DNA from: Elusimicrobiota bacterium
GTDB lineage: Bacteria; Elusimicrobiota; Elusimicrobia; UBA1565
Assembly (NCBI GenBank): GCA_016218495.1
Contig: JACRDU010000151.1
Coordinates: 1-64,000, forward strand
Length of the DNA: 64,000 bases
Direction: 5' to 3'
The notes beneath the pieces were generated by a model that was given only the letters and a program-made list of their open reading frames with translations, was not told where the DNA came from and did not search any database. Below, piece after piece: positions 1 through 7,631 of the stretch. Position 1 is the first letter of the stretch, and every line of letters starts with the position of its first letter. A program made the translations under genes and the position numbers.

Positions 1-81
1 CACGCTCTGCGTCCGTGGAGCGTCATTGTTCTGGAATCTCAACGGACAACGGCAACAGAAACGGAGGCAAGACCCAGCAAA

Positions 82-861
82 CTACGGCAACGGACCCTCA
101 ACGCTCTTCAGGCTCATTCCCGGATTGGAAAATGCTGCCCCGGCCAGGAGCCGGGGCAGAACCTCGGCGGCCTTCCCGCGCAGGGATGCGTGGCAGTGGG
201 GGGTCAGGGCCGTCAGGTCCGGGTTGACCTCGGCCACGAAGGCCCCGGCCTTGCGGGCCAGGCGGGCCAAGGACGCCGCCGGTTCGACGGCCCCCGCCGT
301 CCCCACGACCAGGTAGACCTCGCAGTCCTTGGCGGCCCTGGCCGCCTGCGCGAAGACGGCCTGGGGCAGGGCTTCCCCGAACCAGACCACCCCGGGCCGG
401 AGCAGGCCCCCGCAGGCGCAGCGCGGCGGGAGCGCCGGCAGCGGGGTCCGGCGGTCGTCGGCCTCCGTGCCGCAAGAGGTGCAGCGCAGGGTCCAGAGGC
501 TGCCGTGGAGCTCGAGCGGCGCCCGGCTCCCGACGCGGGCATGGAGGCCGTCCACGTTCTGGGTGGCCAGCGAGAACGAGGGGACGGCCTCTTCCATCGC
601 GGCCAGGGCGCGATGGGCGGCGTTGGGTTCGGCCCGGGCGATGAGCCCGCGCCGCCAGTCGTACCACTCCCAGACCAGGCGGGGGTCCTCGCGGAAGGCT
701 CCGGGGGCGGCCAGGTCCTCGGAGCGCAGCCCGCGCCAGGCGCCCTCCGGCCCCCGGAAGGTCGGGATGCCGCTCTCGGCGGACACGCCGGCCCCGGTCA
801 GGGCCGCGGCCGAGCCGGCGCGCAGCAGGCGCCGGCGGACCTCGTCGAGGGGCTCTCCCAT
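82..861 (-). CDS. cobB: Sirtuin NAD-dependent protein deacylase (CobB type)
   Basis: This 259-residue protein is a SIR2-family enzyme that removes acyl groups from protein lysines using NAD+, in the cytoplasm. The NAD-binding motif GAGVSAESGIPTFRG lies at residues 23-37, TQNVDGLH at 100-107, and the catalytic His is H119 in the HGS motif. Four cysteines (C127, C130, C148, C150) form the structural zinc site. Y67 and R70 (YDWR) match the Y-x-x-R pocket motif of class III sirtuins, which prefer succinyl or malonyl groups; that preference is inferred. The ATG start lies 6 nt from a TATAAT hexamer. The 81 bases before its stop codon hold nothing I can name. Confidence 0.93.
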   Translation of the reverse strand: MGEPLDEVRRRLLRAGSAAALTGAGVSAESGIPTFRGPEGAWRGLRSEDLAAPGAFREDPRLVWEWYDWRRGLIARAEPNAAHRALAAMEEAVPSFSLATQNVDGLHARVGSRAPLELHGSLWTLRCTSCGTEADDRRTPLPALPPRCACGGLLRPGVVWFGEALPQAVFAQAARAAKDCEVYLVVGTAGAVEPAASLARLARKAGAFVAEVNPDLTALTPHCHASLRGKAAEVLPRLLAGAAFSNPGMSLKSVEGPLP

Positions 862-867
862 GGGGTG

Positions 868-908
868 ATTATAGTCGTGTGGCGCGGGGGGCGGGGATGG
901 TCTATACT
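868..908. promoter_or_regulatory. Divergent -10 elements between cobB and the cNMP-binding gene
   Basis: A perfect TATAAT on the minus strand (868-873) ends 6 nt from the cobB ATG. A TATACT on the plus strand (903-908) ends 8 nt from the ATG at 917. Initiation at the usual distance would put both transcript starts at or next to the start codon. No clear -35 box is visible for either one. Confidence 0.5.
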
Positions 909-916
909 ATGCGGCC

Positions 917-1345
917 ATGCCATTCGAAGACACGATGTTCCTGAAGTCCTCGGTCGACGTGCTCTCGTTCTTCAACGTCGAGCAGCTGCGCCGCGTGACG
1001 CCCGACATCGAGCACAAGACCTACGGCAAGGGCGAGACCATCATCTTCAAGGGCGAGATCAGCGACTCGTTCTTCATCGTCAAGAAGGGCGGCGTCGCGG
1101 TCAACCTCAAGCCCAAGCCCGGGACCTCGGAGGCGATCGTGGTGGCGCTGGCGGCGGGGGACTTCTTCGGGGAGATGTCGCTCCTGGAGGACACTGCGGC
1201 GACGGCCCTGGTGAAGGCCTCCGAGGACGGCACCGAGATACTGGCCATCCCTTCGGCGTCCTTCCAGAAGCTCCTGGAGATGCAGCCGCTCCTCAAGAAA
1301 GGCCTGCTCGACCGCATCGCCAAGCGGCGCCCCCCTAAGAAGTAG
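917..1345 (+). CDS. Single-domain cyclic nucleotide-binding protein
   Basis: The 142-residue protein consists almost entirely of one cNMP-binding domain (CRP-N fold). The typical sequence GDFFGEMSLLEDTAATALVK occupies the phosphate-binding cassette region around residues 75-94. There is no helix-turn-helix or enzymatic domain, so it is more likely a ligand-sensing or docking protein than a CRP-type regulator. The cassette lacks the Arg that usually contacts the cyclic phosphate (here it reads TAATAL), so nucleotide binding is uncertain. Its 3' end overlaps the convergent HEAT-repeat gene by 11 bp. Confidence 0.8.
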   Translation: MPFEDTMFLKSSVDVLSFFNVEQLRRVTPDIEHKTYGKGETIIFKGEISDSFFIVKKGGVAVNLKPKPGTSEAIVVALAAGDFFGEMSLLEDTAATALVKASEDGTEILAIPSASFQKLLEMQPLLKKGLLDRIAKRRPPKK

Positions 1346-2342
1346 CCTTCCGGACCGCGTCGGCCGCCTTGGCCGCGCAGTCGCGCACCCACTCGTCGGG
1401 GTCGGTCTGCGCCTCGCGCAGCGCGCCGAGCGCGCCGGAGGCGGCGGGGCCGATGGCGCCCAGGGCCTTGGCCGAGAGGGCGCGCTCCACGCGCGAGGGG
1501 GCCTTGAGCAGTTCGGCGAGGCGCCCCACGGCCGCGGCAGCGCCGATGTCTCCCAGGGCGGAGATGGCCTCCTGGCGGACCTCGTCGCGGGCGTCGGAGA
1601 GCGCCGACACGAGGTCCGGCACGGCGGCCGCGGCGGCCGGCCCGACCGCGCCCAGGGCCTTGGCGGCCCACTTCGCCGCGCCGGCGTCGGGGTCCTTCAG
1701 CGCGGCCGTCAGGGCGGGGACGGCGGGCGCCGCGCCCTCGCCCATGTAGCAGAGCAGGGCGGCCGCGCGCCAGCGCGCGTCCCAGCCGCGGTCGGCCAGG
1801 GCGGCGGCCGCGGCCGGCGACGCCGGCGCGGCGCGGGGGCCGAAGCGCTCCAGGGCTTCGGCGGCCTTGGCGCGCAGCCCGAGGTCGGCGCTCTCCAGGA
1901 AACCGGCCAGCGCCGCGACGGGGCGGGGGTCCTCGCACCCGGTCCAGCCCAGGGCCGTCGCGGCCAGCAGGCGGACCTCCTGGTCCGGGTCGGCGACGGC
2001 CTCCAGGAGCTCCGCCTCGGCCGGTTCCGCGGCGCTCCACATCGCGCAGAGCTCCCCGGCGGCCTTACGGCGCACGGCGGGGTCGGCGTCCGTGAGGCGC
2101 GCCTTGAGCCGCCCCACCGAGAACCGTTCGACGGCCTGCCCGACGCCCCACACGAGGAGGAAGAGCAGGGCGAGCGCGCCCGGCAGCATGACGAAGGCCA
2201 AGGCGCGCCGGCCCCAGGTGGGCTGGGGGATGGCGACGGCCAACGACACGGCCAGGACCATGAGCAGGATGGGGACCTCGTAGAGCGTCCCGGCCTGGTT
2301 GCGCAGGATGGGCGAGGGGCGGAGCCGGGCGGGTCTGTTCAA
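1335..2342 (-). CDS. Membrane-anchored HEAT-repeat protein
   Basis: The protein has about 335 residues. Two hydrophobic segments near the N-terminus (roughly residues 20-37 and 45-70) are followed by HEAT/PBS-lyase-type repeats of about 30 residues (for example DPDQEVRLLAATALGWTG and SDARDEVRQEAISALGDIG) running to the C-terminus. Such repeats are protein-interaction scaffolds. I chose a TTG at 2342 because it overlaps the upstream stop as TTGA, like the other junctions of this operon, and completes the first membrane segment. An ATG at 2261 would shorten that segment. It is the last gene of the 5368-1335 operon. No enzymatic role is visible. Confidence 0.72.
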   Translation of the reverse strand: MNRPARLRPSPILRNQAGTLYEVPILLMVLAVSLAVAIPQPTWGRRALAFVMLPGALALLFLLVWGVGQAVERFSVGRLKARLTDADPAVRRKAAGELCAMWSAAEPAEAELLEAVADPDQEVRLLAATALGWTGCEDPRPVAALAGFLESADLGLRAKAAEALERFGPRAAPASPAAAAALADRGWDARWRAAALLCYMGEGAAPAVPALTAALKDPDAGAAKWAAKALGAVGPAAAAAVPDLVSALSDARDEVRQEAISALGDIGAAAAVGRLAELLKAPSRVERALSAKALGAIGPAASGALGALREAQTDPDEWVRDCAAKAADAVRKATS

Positions 2343-3031
2343 GGCAGGGTCTTCAGGCAGGCCGCCGTAGCGTCGGAGACCTCCTGCGAGTCTACCTTTC
2401 CGGAGGGGCCCAGGACGAGGATGTTCTGGACGCCCCGCTCCGGGGCTCCCGGCGCCATGACTGAGGACTGCGCGTCGATGTGCAGCGCGCCGGTCTCCTC
2501 GTCGCGCTGCAGGCTGACTCGGACGAGGGCCTGGCGTTCGCCGGAGCGGTCCTTGGAGGCGTGGTCCCGGCCGCCGGTCACGACCCGGACGGCGCCCTTG
2601 CCGCCCGACGCGGGGGCGCCGCGCAGCTCCGCCAGCGCCCGCGCCAGGCCATCGCGCAGTTCCGCGTCCATCAGCGCCTCCGGGACGGCGCACTCGACGG
2701 CCTTGGAGCGCCGTGCGGCGCCCAGCGCCTCGTCCGAGGACGCCGTGAACCCGTCGAGCTCCCCCGAATACAGCGCGTACTCGCCCTCCAGCCTCGCGCG
2801 CCAGGCGCCGCAGCGCGCGGTCCGCGCGGCATCGGCGGTGTCCACGCGGCCGCAGCGGCGCTTCTGGCTCCCTATCTCGTCCTGCAGGCGCCCGCGGTGC
2901 TTGAGCACCTCCCGGCGCCGCTTCTCGAGCCGGGAGCCCTCCTTGGGCGGGAGCCCGCCCGGGACCGGCGGGGGGGAAGGCAGGTCGGCCTGGGCGAAGG
3001 CGGCGCAGGCCAGCAGCAGGAGCAGCCTCAT
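2339..3031 (-). CDS. Secreted protein of unknown function
   Basis: The protein has 230 residues and a clear signal peptide (MRLLLLLACAAFAQA), so it is exported to the periplasm or surface. The region after the signal is Pro-rich and then Arg/Glu/Lys-rich and helical, with scattered Cys. I recognise no domain. It overlaps its upstream neighbour by ATGA (3028-3031) and its downstream neighbour by TTGA, so it is translated as part of the secreted-protein operon. Function unknown. Confidence 0.7.
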   Translation of the reverse strand: MRLLLLLACAAFAQADLPSPPPVPGGLPPKEGSRLEKRRREVLKHRGRLQDEIGSQKRRCGRVDTADAARTARCGAWRARLEGEYALYSGELDGFTASSDEALGAARRSKAVECAVPEALMDAELRDGLARALAELRGAPASGGKGAVRVVTGGRDHASKDRSGERQALVRVSLQRDEETGALHIDAQSSVMAPGAPERGVQNILVLGPSGKVDSQEVSDATAACLKTLP

Positions 3032-4263
3032 GGCCGTTTCGGGACGACGAAGCCCAGGTCCTGATAGCGTTTCTCGATGGCGGCATCATCCTTGTGGATC
3101 GCGCCGCGCGCGGCGCTCAGCACCTTCTTGTGCTCGAGCTCGAGCAGTCCCAGCGCGCCGCGTTCGACGGAGGTGCCTTCCTTTCGGGACCAGACCGCCT
3201 TCAGCGCCTCGACACGCTCCCGATAGGCGGTCTCGTGCCCCTCCTTCTCCTCGCTGAGGGCGCGCGCCTGGGAGTCTCCGCGCAGCGGCCGGGGGACGTC
3301 CCGCCACGTCTTCGGCGTCAGGGTGATGAGGCGGACGTCCTGCGCGCGGTCCTGGGCGAGGGAGCAGCCGTCGTCGAAGCAGCGCATCGCCAGCCACTTG
3401 GTCGGGTCGCTGCCCGTGTCGGCCGCCAGGGCGCTCCAGAACTCCGTTCCCCGGGCCAGCCTGAGCATCGTGGAATACCCCGGCTTGGCGCGCACGGCCT
3501 CCAGGTTGGCCCCGGCCCTCTCGTTGTCTGGGTTGAGGCGGGCGGCCTCCCGCAGGGCGGCCTCGGCCTCCAAGTAGCGGCCCTGGTCGCGCAGGGCGAG
3601 GGCGAGGTTGTTGTAGGCGGCCGAGCTGCCGGGGTCGACGAGGAGGTAGCGGCGCCAGGAGGCCTCGGCGGCGGCTCCGTCCTGCGACAAGGCGCGCTTG
3701 AAGGCCTTGTCCGTGACGGCGTTCCAGCGCTCGTCGGCCAGGCCCGCCAGCCGGCTCTCCGAGTCGGCGGAGCCCGGCCCCTCCATGCGCACGGCGGCGA
3801 GGTATTCCTCCTCGGCCTCCTCGACGCGGCCGAGCTTCTCGAGCACGAAGGCCAGGTTGTTGTGCGCGAAGGCGTAGTCGCGCAGGGCCAGCGAGCCGCG
3901 CAGCGCCGCTTCGGCCTCGCTCCAGCGGTCCTGCATCAGCAGCGAATAGCCCAGCTGATAGGCGTAGACGCTCCCGTTGTGCGAGCGCGGGTCCAGTTCC
4001 AGCGCCGCGCGGTAGGAGCGCTCCGCCGCGGCCCAGTCCCCCGCCTTCTGCTCCGCCGCGCCCGCCTGGCCGTGCCGGTAGGCGATGGAGGTCGGGGTCG
4101 GCGCCGGGGGCTCGTACTCGGCGGCGCTCCGGCCGGCGGCGCGGCCGGGGTCCCCGCAGCCCGCCGAGCACACGCCCTTGACGGAAGGGACGTCCCGCCA
4201 GTCCGCCCGGCAGGGCAGGGCGGCCGCGGCGCAGGCCAGCACGACGAGGGTCCGCGCTCTCAT
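3028..4263 (-). CDS. Secreted tetratricopeptide-repeat protein
   Basis: This is a 411-residue exported protein with a signal peptide (residues 1-20, ending near PCRA). Several TPR units follow, seen in segments such as AAERSYRAALELDPRSHNG, AHNNLAFVLEKLGRVEEAEE and AYNNLALALRDQGRYLEAEA. The C-terminal third is charged and has no recognised fold. TPRs mediate protein-protein contacts, and in the periplasm they often support envelope or secretion assemblies; the partner here is unknown. ATGA overlaps on both sides tie it to its neighbours. Confidence 0.82.
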   Translation of the reverse strand: MRARTLVVLACAAAALPCRADWRDVPSVKGVCSAGCGDPGRAAGRSAAEYEPPAPTPTSIAYRHGQAGAAEQKAGDWAAAERSYRAALELDPRSHNGSVYAYQLGYSLLMQDRWSEAEAALRGSLALRDYAFAHNNLAFVLEKLGRVEEAEEEYLAAVRMEGPGSADSESRLAGLADERWNAVTDKAFKRALSQDGAAAEASWRRYLLVDPGSSAAYNNLALALRDQGRYLEAEAALREAARLNPDNERAGANLEAVRAKPGYSTMLRLARGTEFWSALAADTGSDPTKWLAMRCFDDGCSLAQDRAQDVRLITLTPKTWRDVPRPLRGDSQARALSEEKEGHETAYRERVEALKAVWSRKEGTSVERGALGLLELEHKKVLSAARGAIHKDDAAIEKRYQDLGFVVPKRP

Positions 4264-4568
4264 CTCATCAGGGGCGCCAAGGCCTTCTTGAGGCCCGAAT
4301 CGAGGGCGCCGGCCTTCTTGAAGTCGGCGTCGGCGCGCTCCTTCGCGCCCTGCCCGGCGTAGGCCATCCCCCGCAAGACGAAGAGGCCGGGGTCCTCGGG
4401 GTCGAGGGCGATGGCGCGGGAGAGGTCCTTGACCGCCCCGGCGTAGTCCTCGTCGAGCGCCAGCCGGGCCAGGCCGAGCTCGCCGTAGGCCTTCGCGGCG
4501 CGCGGCGCGCGCGCCGCCGAAGCGCAGCCGGTCAGGGCCAGGGTCAGGGCCAGGGCCGCCGCCCTCAC
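4260..4568 (-). CDS. Small TPR lipoprotein
   Basis: This is a 102-residue lipoprotein starting at GTG 4568, which overlaps the upstream stop as GTGA. The lipobox LTGC follows a 14-residue hydrophobic signal. The mature part holds about two TPR units (AVKDLSRAIALDPEDPGLFV and FVLRGMAYAGQGAKERADAD). It ends in an ATGA overlap with the next TPR gene, so the two are probably made together and may interact. The longer in-frame ORF extending to 5396 lacks any signal and overlaps a better gene, so I rejected that start. Confidence 0.75.
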   Translation of the reverse strand: MRAAALALTLALTGCASAARAPRAAKAYGELGLARLALDEDYAGAVKDLSRAIALDPEDPGLFVLRGMAYAGQGAKERADADFKKAGALDSGLKKALAPLMR

Positions 4569-5368
4569 CGCGCCCCCCCGCGCAGGAAGGCGACGACCTC
4601 GTCGGCGAAGGCGCCCGCGTCGATGTCCGGGTACCTGGCGGAGCCGGAGAAGTCCCCTTTGCAGCGCAAGAGGCGCGCCCCGCCCTTCTTGGAGACGACG
4701 GCGAGGACGCGCGCGCCCCCCTCCTCGGCGAAGACGAGCTCGGCGCCGAGCCTCTCCAGGCCGTCGCGCAGCTCCGGCCTGGAGAGGGCCTGGCGCTCCA
4801 GCGCGGCCTTGAGGGCGGCGAGCGCCGCGTCGCGCGAGCGTCCGAGGCGGTCCTTGAGCGGGCCGGCCGGGACGAGCGGGAGCAGCCCGTCGAGGTCGGC
4901 GATGCCGAACCCCGGGAAGGCCTCGTAGGCGCGCACGTAGCGCGCCGCCCACTCGGCCTTCTCGGCGGCGGAGGGGCCGTCGTCGGCCAGGAGCCCGGAG
5001 AGCCGCGCCCAGTCCTCGGCGCGCGCCGTCCTGGCGGCCCGCTCGCGGCGCATCGACAGCTCGTAGGACTTGACCTCCCACTGCGTGGCCCGGGCCTCGG
5101 CGGCTTCGGCGAGGCGCGGCGCCTCGACGGCCAGGGCCTTCCAGCGGCCGGCCTTCTGCGCGGGCTCGGCGCCTCCCTCCTCGAACTCCACCGCCATGGC
5201 GAAGCGCTGCAGGTCGTCCATCGTCAGGTCCGCCGACTCGGGGGCCTTCACGGGCTCGATGGGGGAGAGCCCGGGCTCCTCCAACACCGTCGGCCGGAAG
5301 TCGGCCGCGCCAGCCGGCGCGGCGAGGAAGAAGAGCAGGACGACGGCGGCTGGGAAGCTGGGAGGCAT
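4565..5368 (-). CDS. Secreted protein of unknown function, first gene of TPR/HEAT operon
   Basis: The protein has about 267 residues and an N-terminal signal peptide (MPPSFPAAVVLLFFLAAPAGAA). The mature part is rich in Ala, Arg, Glu and Leu and probably helical, with no recognised domain. I chose ATG 5368 because GAAAGG lies 4 nt upstream and the signal starts there. In-frame ATGs at 5392 and 5428 are possible. It is the promoter-proximal gene of the operon running down to 1335, and its stop overlaps the next GTG. Confidence 0.68.
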   Translation of the reverse strand: MPPSFPAAVVLLFFLAAPAGAADFRPTVLEEPGLSPIEPVKAPESADLTMDDLQRFAMAVEFEEGGAEPAQKAGRWKALAVEAPRLAEAAEARATQWEVKSYELSMRRERAARTARAEDWARLSGLLADDGPSAAEKAEWAARYVRAYEAFPGFGIADLDGLLPLVPAGPLKDRLGRSRDAALAALKAALERQALSRPELRDGLERLGAELVFAEEGGARVLAVVSKKGGARLLRCKGDFSGSARYPDIDAGAFADEVVAFLRGGAR

Positions 5369-5483
5369 GGGGCCTTTCAAGGAGTGAGACATGCAACGGC
5401 GCGGCCCTTCAATGGAATCCGTCATCACGCGGGCTGTCGGTTCGCCTCGTGCCGTCGGGCCTGATTTTGTATTATGGGGCTTC

Positions 5484-5558
5484 GGGCGCTTAGCTCAGCG
5501 GTAGAGCACTGTCCTCACACGACAGGGGTCATAGGTTCGAATCCTATAGCGCCCACCA
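5484..5558 (+). tRNA. tRNA-Val (anticodon CAC), CCA encoded
   Basis: The sequence folds as a complete cloverleaf. The acceptor stem is GGGCGCT/AGCGCCC, the D arm is GCTC...GAGC, and the anticodon stem CTGTC/GACAG has loop CTCACAC giving anticodon CAC (Val, codon GUG). The T arm is ATAGG-TTCGAAT-CCTAT. The discriminator A and 3' CCA are encoded at 5555-5558, and a T6 run follows at once. It sits at the left edge of an AT-richer islet, a common position for integrated DNA. Confidence 0.95.
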
Positions 5559-5564
5559 TTTTTT

Positions 5565-5837
5565 CCCAACCACGCGGTGGACTCGGAGGCGGCCATGAAG
5601 GCTGCCTTCGCCGTTTTGGGCGAGTTCCTGGCGAGGGTATGACCGCGTTGCCGGGCCCTGACCGGAAGTCCGAGATGAATCGGGTCCGATGAAATCGGCC
5701 GCCAGGTTCGTAATCCGATTAAGGAGGGGAAGATTCGGGGGGCCATTTTAATGGGTAAGAATCGGCTCATTCCAGGAACCGTGTCTGGGCCAAAATTAGA
5801 AATAGAGCATTTAATTTAGTAATTTATGGCATAGGCC
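5565..5837. other. Intergenic stretch between tRNA-Val and the AbiE-like pair, no gene seen
   Basis: The GC content falls along this 273-bp stretch from typical to AT-rich. It contains a few short reading frames (for example a 15-codon one at 5595 after GGAGG) without homology-like features. No copy of the tRNA 3' end was seen here or after the toxin-like gene, so an attachment site is not demonstrated. Confidence 0.4.
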
Positions 5838-5866
5838 TTGAATATTTTCTTAATTATTGCTATATT
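5838..5866 (+). promoter_or_regulatory. Promoter of the AbiEi/AbiEii-like operon
   Basis: A -35 like TTGAAT (5838-5843) is followed after exactly 17 bp by TATATT (5861-5866). The -10 is preceded by TGC at 5858-5860, giving an extended -10. The GTG start lies 18 nt downstream. The palindrome at 5865-5878 overlaps the end of the -10. Confidence 0.65.
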
Positions 5867-5878
5867 CCTATGTAGGAA
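5865..5878. promoter_or_regulatory. Candidate operator palindrome TTCCTA-TG-TAGGAA
   Basis: A perfect 6-bp inverted repeat with a 2-bp spacer overlaps the -10 box and ends 6 nt before the GTG of the AbiEi-like gene. Antitoxins of AbiE systems are known to bind inverted repeats in their own promoter, so negative autoregulation is the simplest reading. This is inference. Confidence 0.45.
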
Positions 5879-5884
5879 ATTATA

Positions 5885-6952
5885 GTGAAACAAGAAAATA
5901 GCACTTTGACCGAGCGTGAGGTGCTGGACGCCCTGTCCCAAGCACGAGAGCGCTTCAGCCCTCTTCAACTCGAGTCCATCACCGCTGAGCCCCGGGCGCA
6001 GCGCTTCGATGCCAGGGTGACCATCGCCTGGCGCGGGTGCGTGGTGCCGTTCATGGCCGAGATAAAGACGCGGAGCGCACCGAAGATGGTCGCCGACGCC
6101 GTCATGCGGCTGCGTGCAATCAGGAATGAGCAGTCCGCAGAATGCCTGCTCATCGTCCCGTACCTCTCCAAGGCCATCGTCGAAATCCTGGAAAGGGAGC
6201 GGATGAACGCCATCGACCTCAACGGTAACTACTTCATCCAGACGCGGCAGATGCTGGCCATCCGCCTGGACCGCCCCAACGAGTACCGTGAATCGCAGTC
6301 CATCAGGAACATCTTCTCCGGGTACAGCTCTTTGGTCGGGCGCCTGTTCCTGACCGGGAGAAGGACCTTCCCGTCCGTCAATGCCGTTTGGGCGGCCATC
6401 CGAGAAAAGGGCGGGGAGCTTTCGCTGTCGGCGGTCTCGAAGGTGCTGGCCGGCTTCGAGCGGGAACTCATAATCGAAAAAAGCCGGAGCGAAATCAGAT
6501 TGATTCAGCCGGACAAGCTGCTCAAGTCCCTGGAAGAAGGCTACAGGCTCCCCAAGGTCGTCGCGACGATGCGCTGCAAGCTCCCCGGGCTCGGGCAGCC
6601 CATGCCGGTTCAGCTCATCAATTTGATTCCGAACGCGAAGTGGATGATTGCTGGTGAAAATTCGGCTTCGAGATATGAAATCTCGGCCTCGAGCGGCCCG
6701 CTGAACGTCTACATCGCCGGCCCCCGGCTCCCCGGCCAGGCCGACCTGCTCAGGGTTTACGAGGAGGATCGGTTCCCGAACGTCACCTTCCGCTGGCTCG
6801 AGGCGGCATTCCCTCTCTTCGACGCCCGGTCATTTGAGGCCGTCGACTGGGCGTCGCCGGTGCAATGCTGCTTGGAGCTGTCGAGGCTTGGTAAGCGTGA
6901 GCAGGAAGCGGCGGCCGGTATCCGCCAGGCAATCCTCAGGGAGCTCAAATGA
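5885..6952 (+). CDS. AbiEi-like antitoxin/regulator with restriction-endonuclease-like N-terminal region
   Basis: This 355-residue protein starts at GTG 5885. Residues about 35-75 contain D42, E59 and K61 (D-x16-E-x-K), compatible with a PD-(D/E)XK nuclease-like fold. The segment AIDLNGNYFI near residue 113 resembles the link seen in AbiEi-type antitoxins. A winged-helix-like part follows (PSVNAVWAAIREKGGELSLS ... SKVLAGFERELIIEK, about residues 160-200) and then an unassigned C-terminal half. It overlaps the nucleotidyltransferase gene as ATGA, as expected for an antitoxin-toxin pair. Its GC content is lower than its neighbours, which suggests transfer. It may instead be a DNA-binding regulator without nuclease activity. 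Confidence 0.68.
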   Translation: MKQENSTLTEREVLDALSQARERFSPLQLESITAEPRAQRFDARVTIAWRGCVVPFMAEIKTRSAPKMVADAVMRLRAIRNEQSAECLLIVPYLSKAIVEILERERMNAIDLNGNYFIQTRQMLAIRLDRPNEYRESQSIRNIFSGYSSLVGRLFLTGRRTFPSVNAVWAAIREKGGELSLSAVSKVLAGFERELIIEKSRSEIRLIQPDKLLKSLEEGYRLPKVVATMRCKLPGLGQPMPVQLINLIPNAKWMIAGENSASRYEISASSGPLNVYIAGPRLPGQADLLRVYEEDRFPNVTFRWLEAAFPLFDARSFEAVDWASPVQCCLELSRLGKREQEAAAGIRQAILRELK

Positions 6953-7512
6953 CAACCGAAAACGACCCGCTTTTGGAGCACCTTTTGGAGCTCGGGAAGA
7001 AGCTCGACGCGGCAAACATCCCGATAATCCTGGGCGGAAGGATGAGCTTGTATCTGCGCCTCAAAGACAGAAGGGAACCGACGGTGCGATACCCTTTCGT
7101 GCCTCCGACTCGGTCAACGAACGACCTGGACCTCTTCTTGTCACCAGAACTGATTGCCGACGCGGGACAGGTGAATCAGTTGCGCAAGGTTCTTGGGGAA
7201 CTCGAATATGTCGTGAATCCACGGGCCAAGAACTTCCAATTCGTCAAAGTGGTCAAGATTCTCGGTGAAGACCGAGAGGTCAAGGTGGATCTCTTGACCG
7301 CCCCTCCGGCCGAGAAGGACCTACCCAGCGTCGAGATAAAGCGACCTCGAATCAAACCGCACGGCGCGCTCGAAATCCATGCCTACCTGACCGACGAGGC
7401 GGAGGGAATCGAGTTTGGAAGCAGACCAATCGACGTCTCCCGTTATGGATTGACGTTCAAGAACCAAGTGCTGTCCATCCCTTCCGCTTACAACTACCTA
7501 TTTCCAGCCTAA
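6949..7512 (+). CDS. AbiEii-like nucleotidyltransferase, C-terminally short
   Basis: This 187-residue protein carries the nucleotidyltransferase signature of AbiEii/MenT-type toxins. GGRMSL is at about residues 26-31, the acidic motif TNDLDLFL (T-x-D-x-D) near 54-61, and a further acidic residue in VKVDLLT near residue 104. Family members usually run 250-300 residues. This one stops just after IPSAYNYL, where relatives continue into a Lys-rich C-terminal helical region. I found no continuation in the other two frames, so the gene is probably truncated at the right edge of the islet. It may be inactive or a minimal form. Confidence 0.7.
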   Translation: MTTENDPLLEHLLELGKKLDAANIPIILGGRMSLYLRLKDRREPTVRYPFVPPTRSTNDLDLFLSPELIADAGQVNQLRKVLGELEYVVNPRAKNFQFVKVVKILGEDREVKVDLLTAPPAEKDLPSVEIKRPRIKPHGALEIHAYLTDEAEGIEFGSRPIDVSRYGLTFKNQVLSIPSAYNYLFPA

Positions 7513-7631
7513 GCGGTAGACTTCGAAACAACCAGGCGGCACTTTTCAACATCCCGGGCCGATGGTCCCGGTCTGAAGCGGCCCTTACGGTCCTTATCGC
7601 GCGCGGCGGCCTGTCATACGATGGACCCACC

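Noticed and set aside
1-81. Gene fragment at the left edge
   Set aside because: The short frames there have no recognisable protein features and overlap the sirtuin gene out of frame.
5495-5770. 91-codon frame on the minus strand across the tRNA
   Set aside because: It runs through the complete tRNA-Val gene and has no coding signal.
5548-7631. Search for a repeated tRNA 3' end as integration site
   Set aside because: No copy of the T-arm/acceptor sequence was found downstream of the AbiE-like pair, so I do not claim an integrase-type island.
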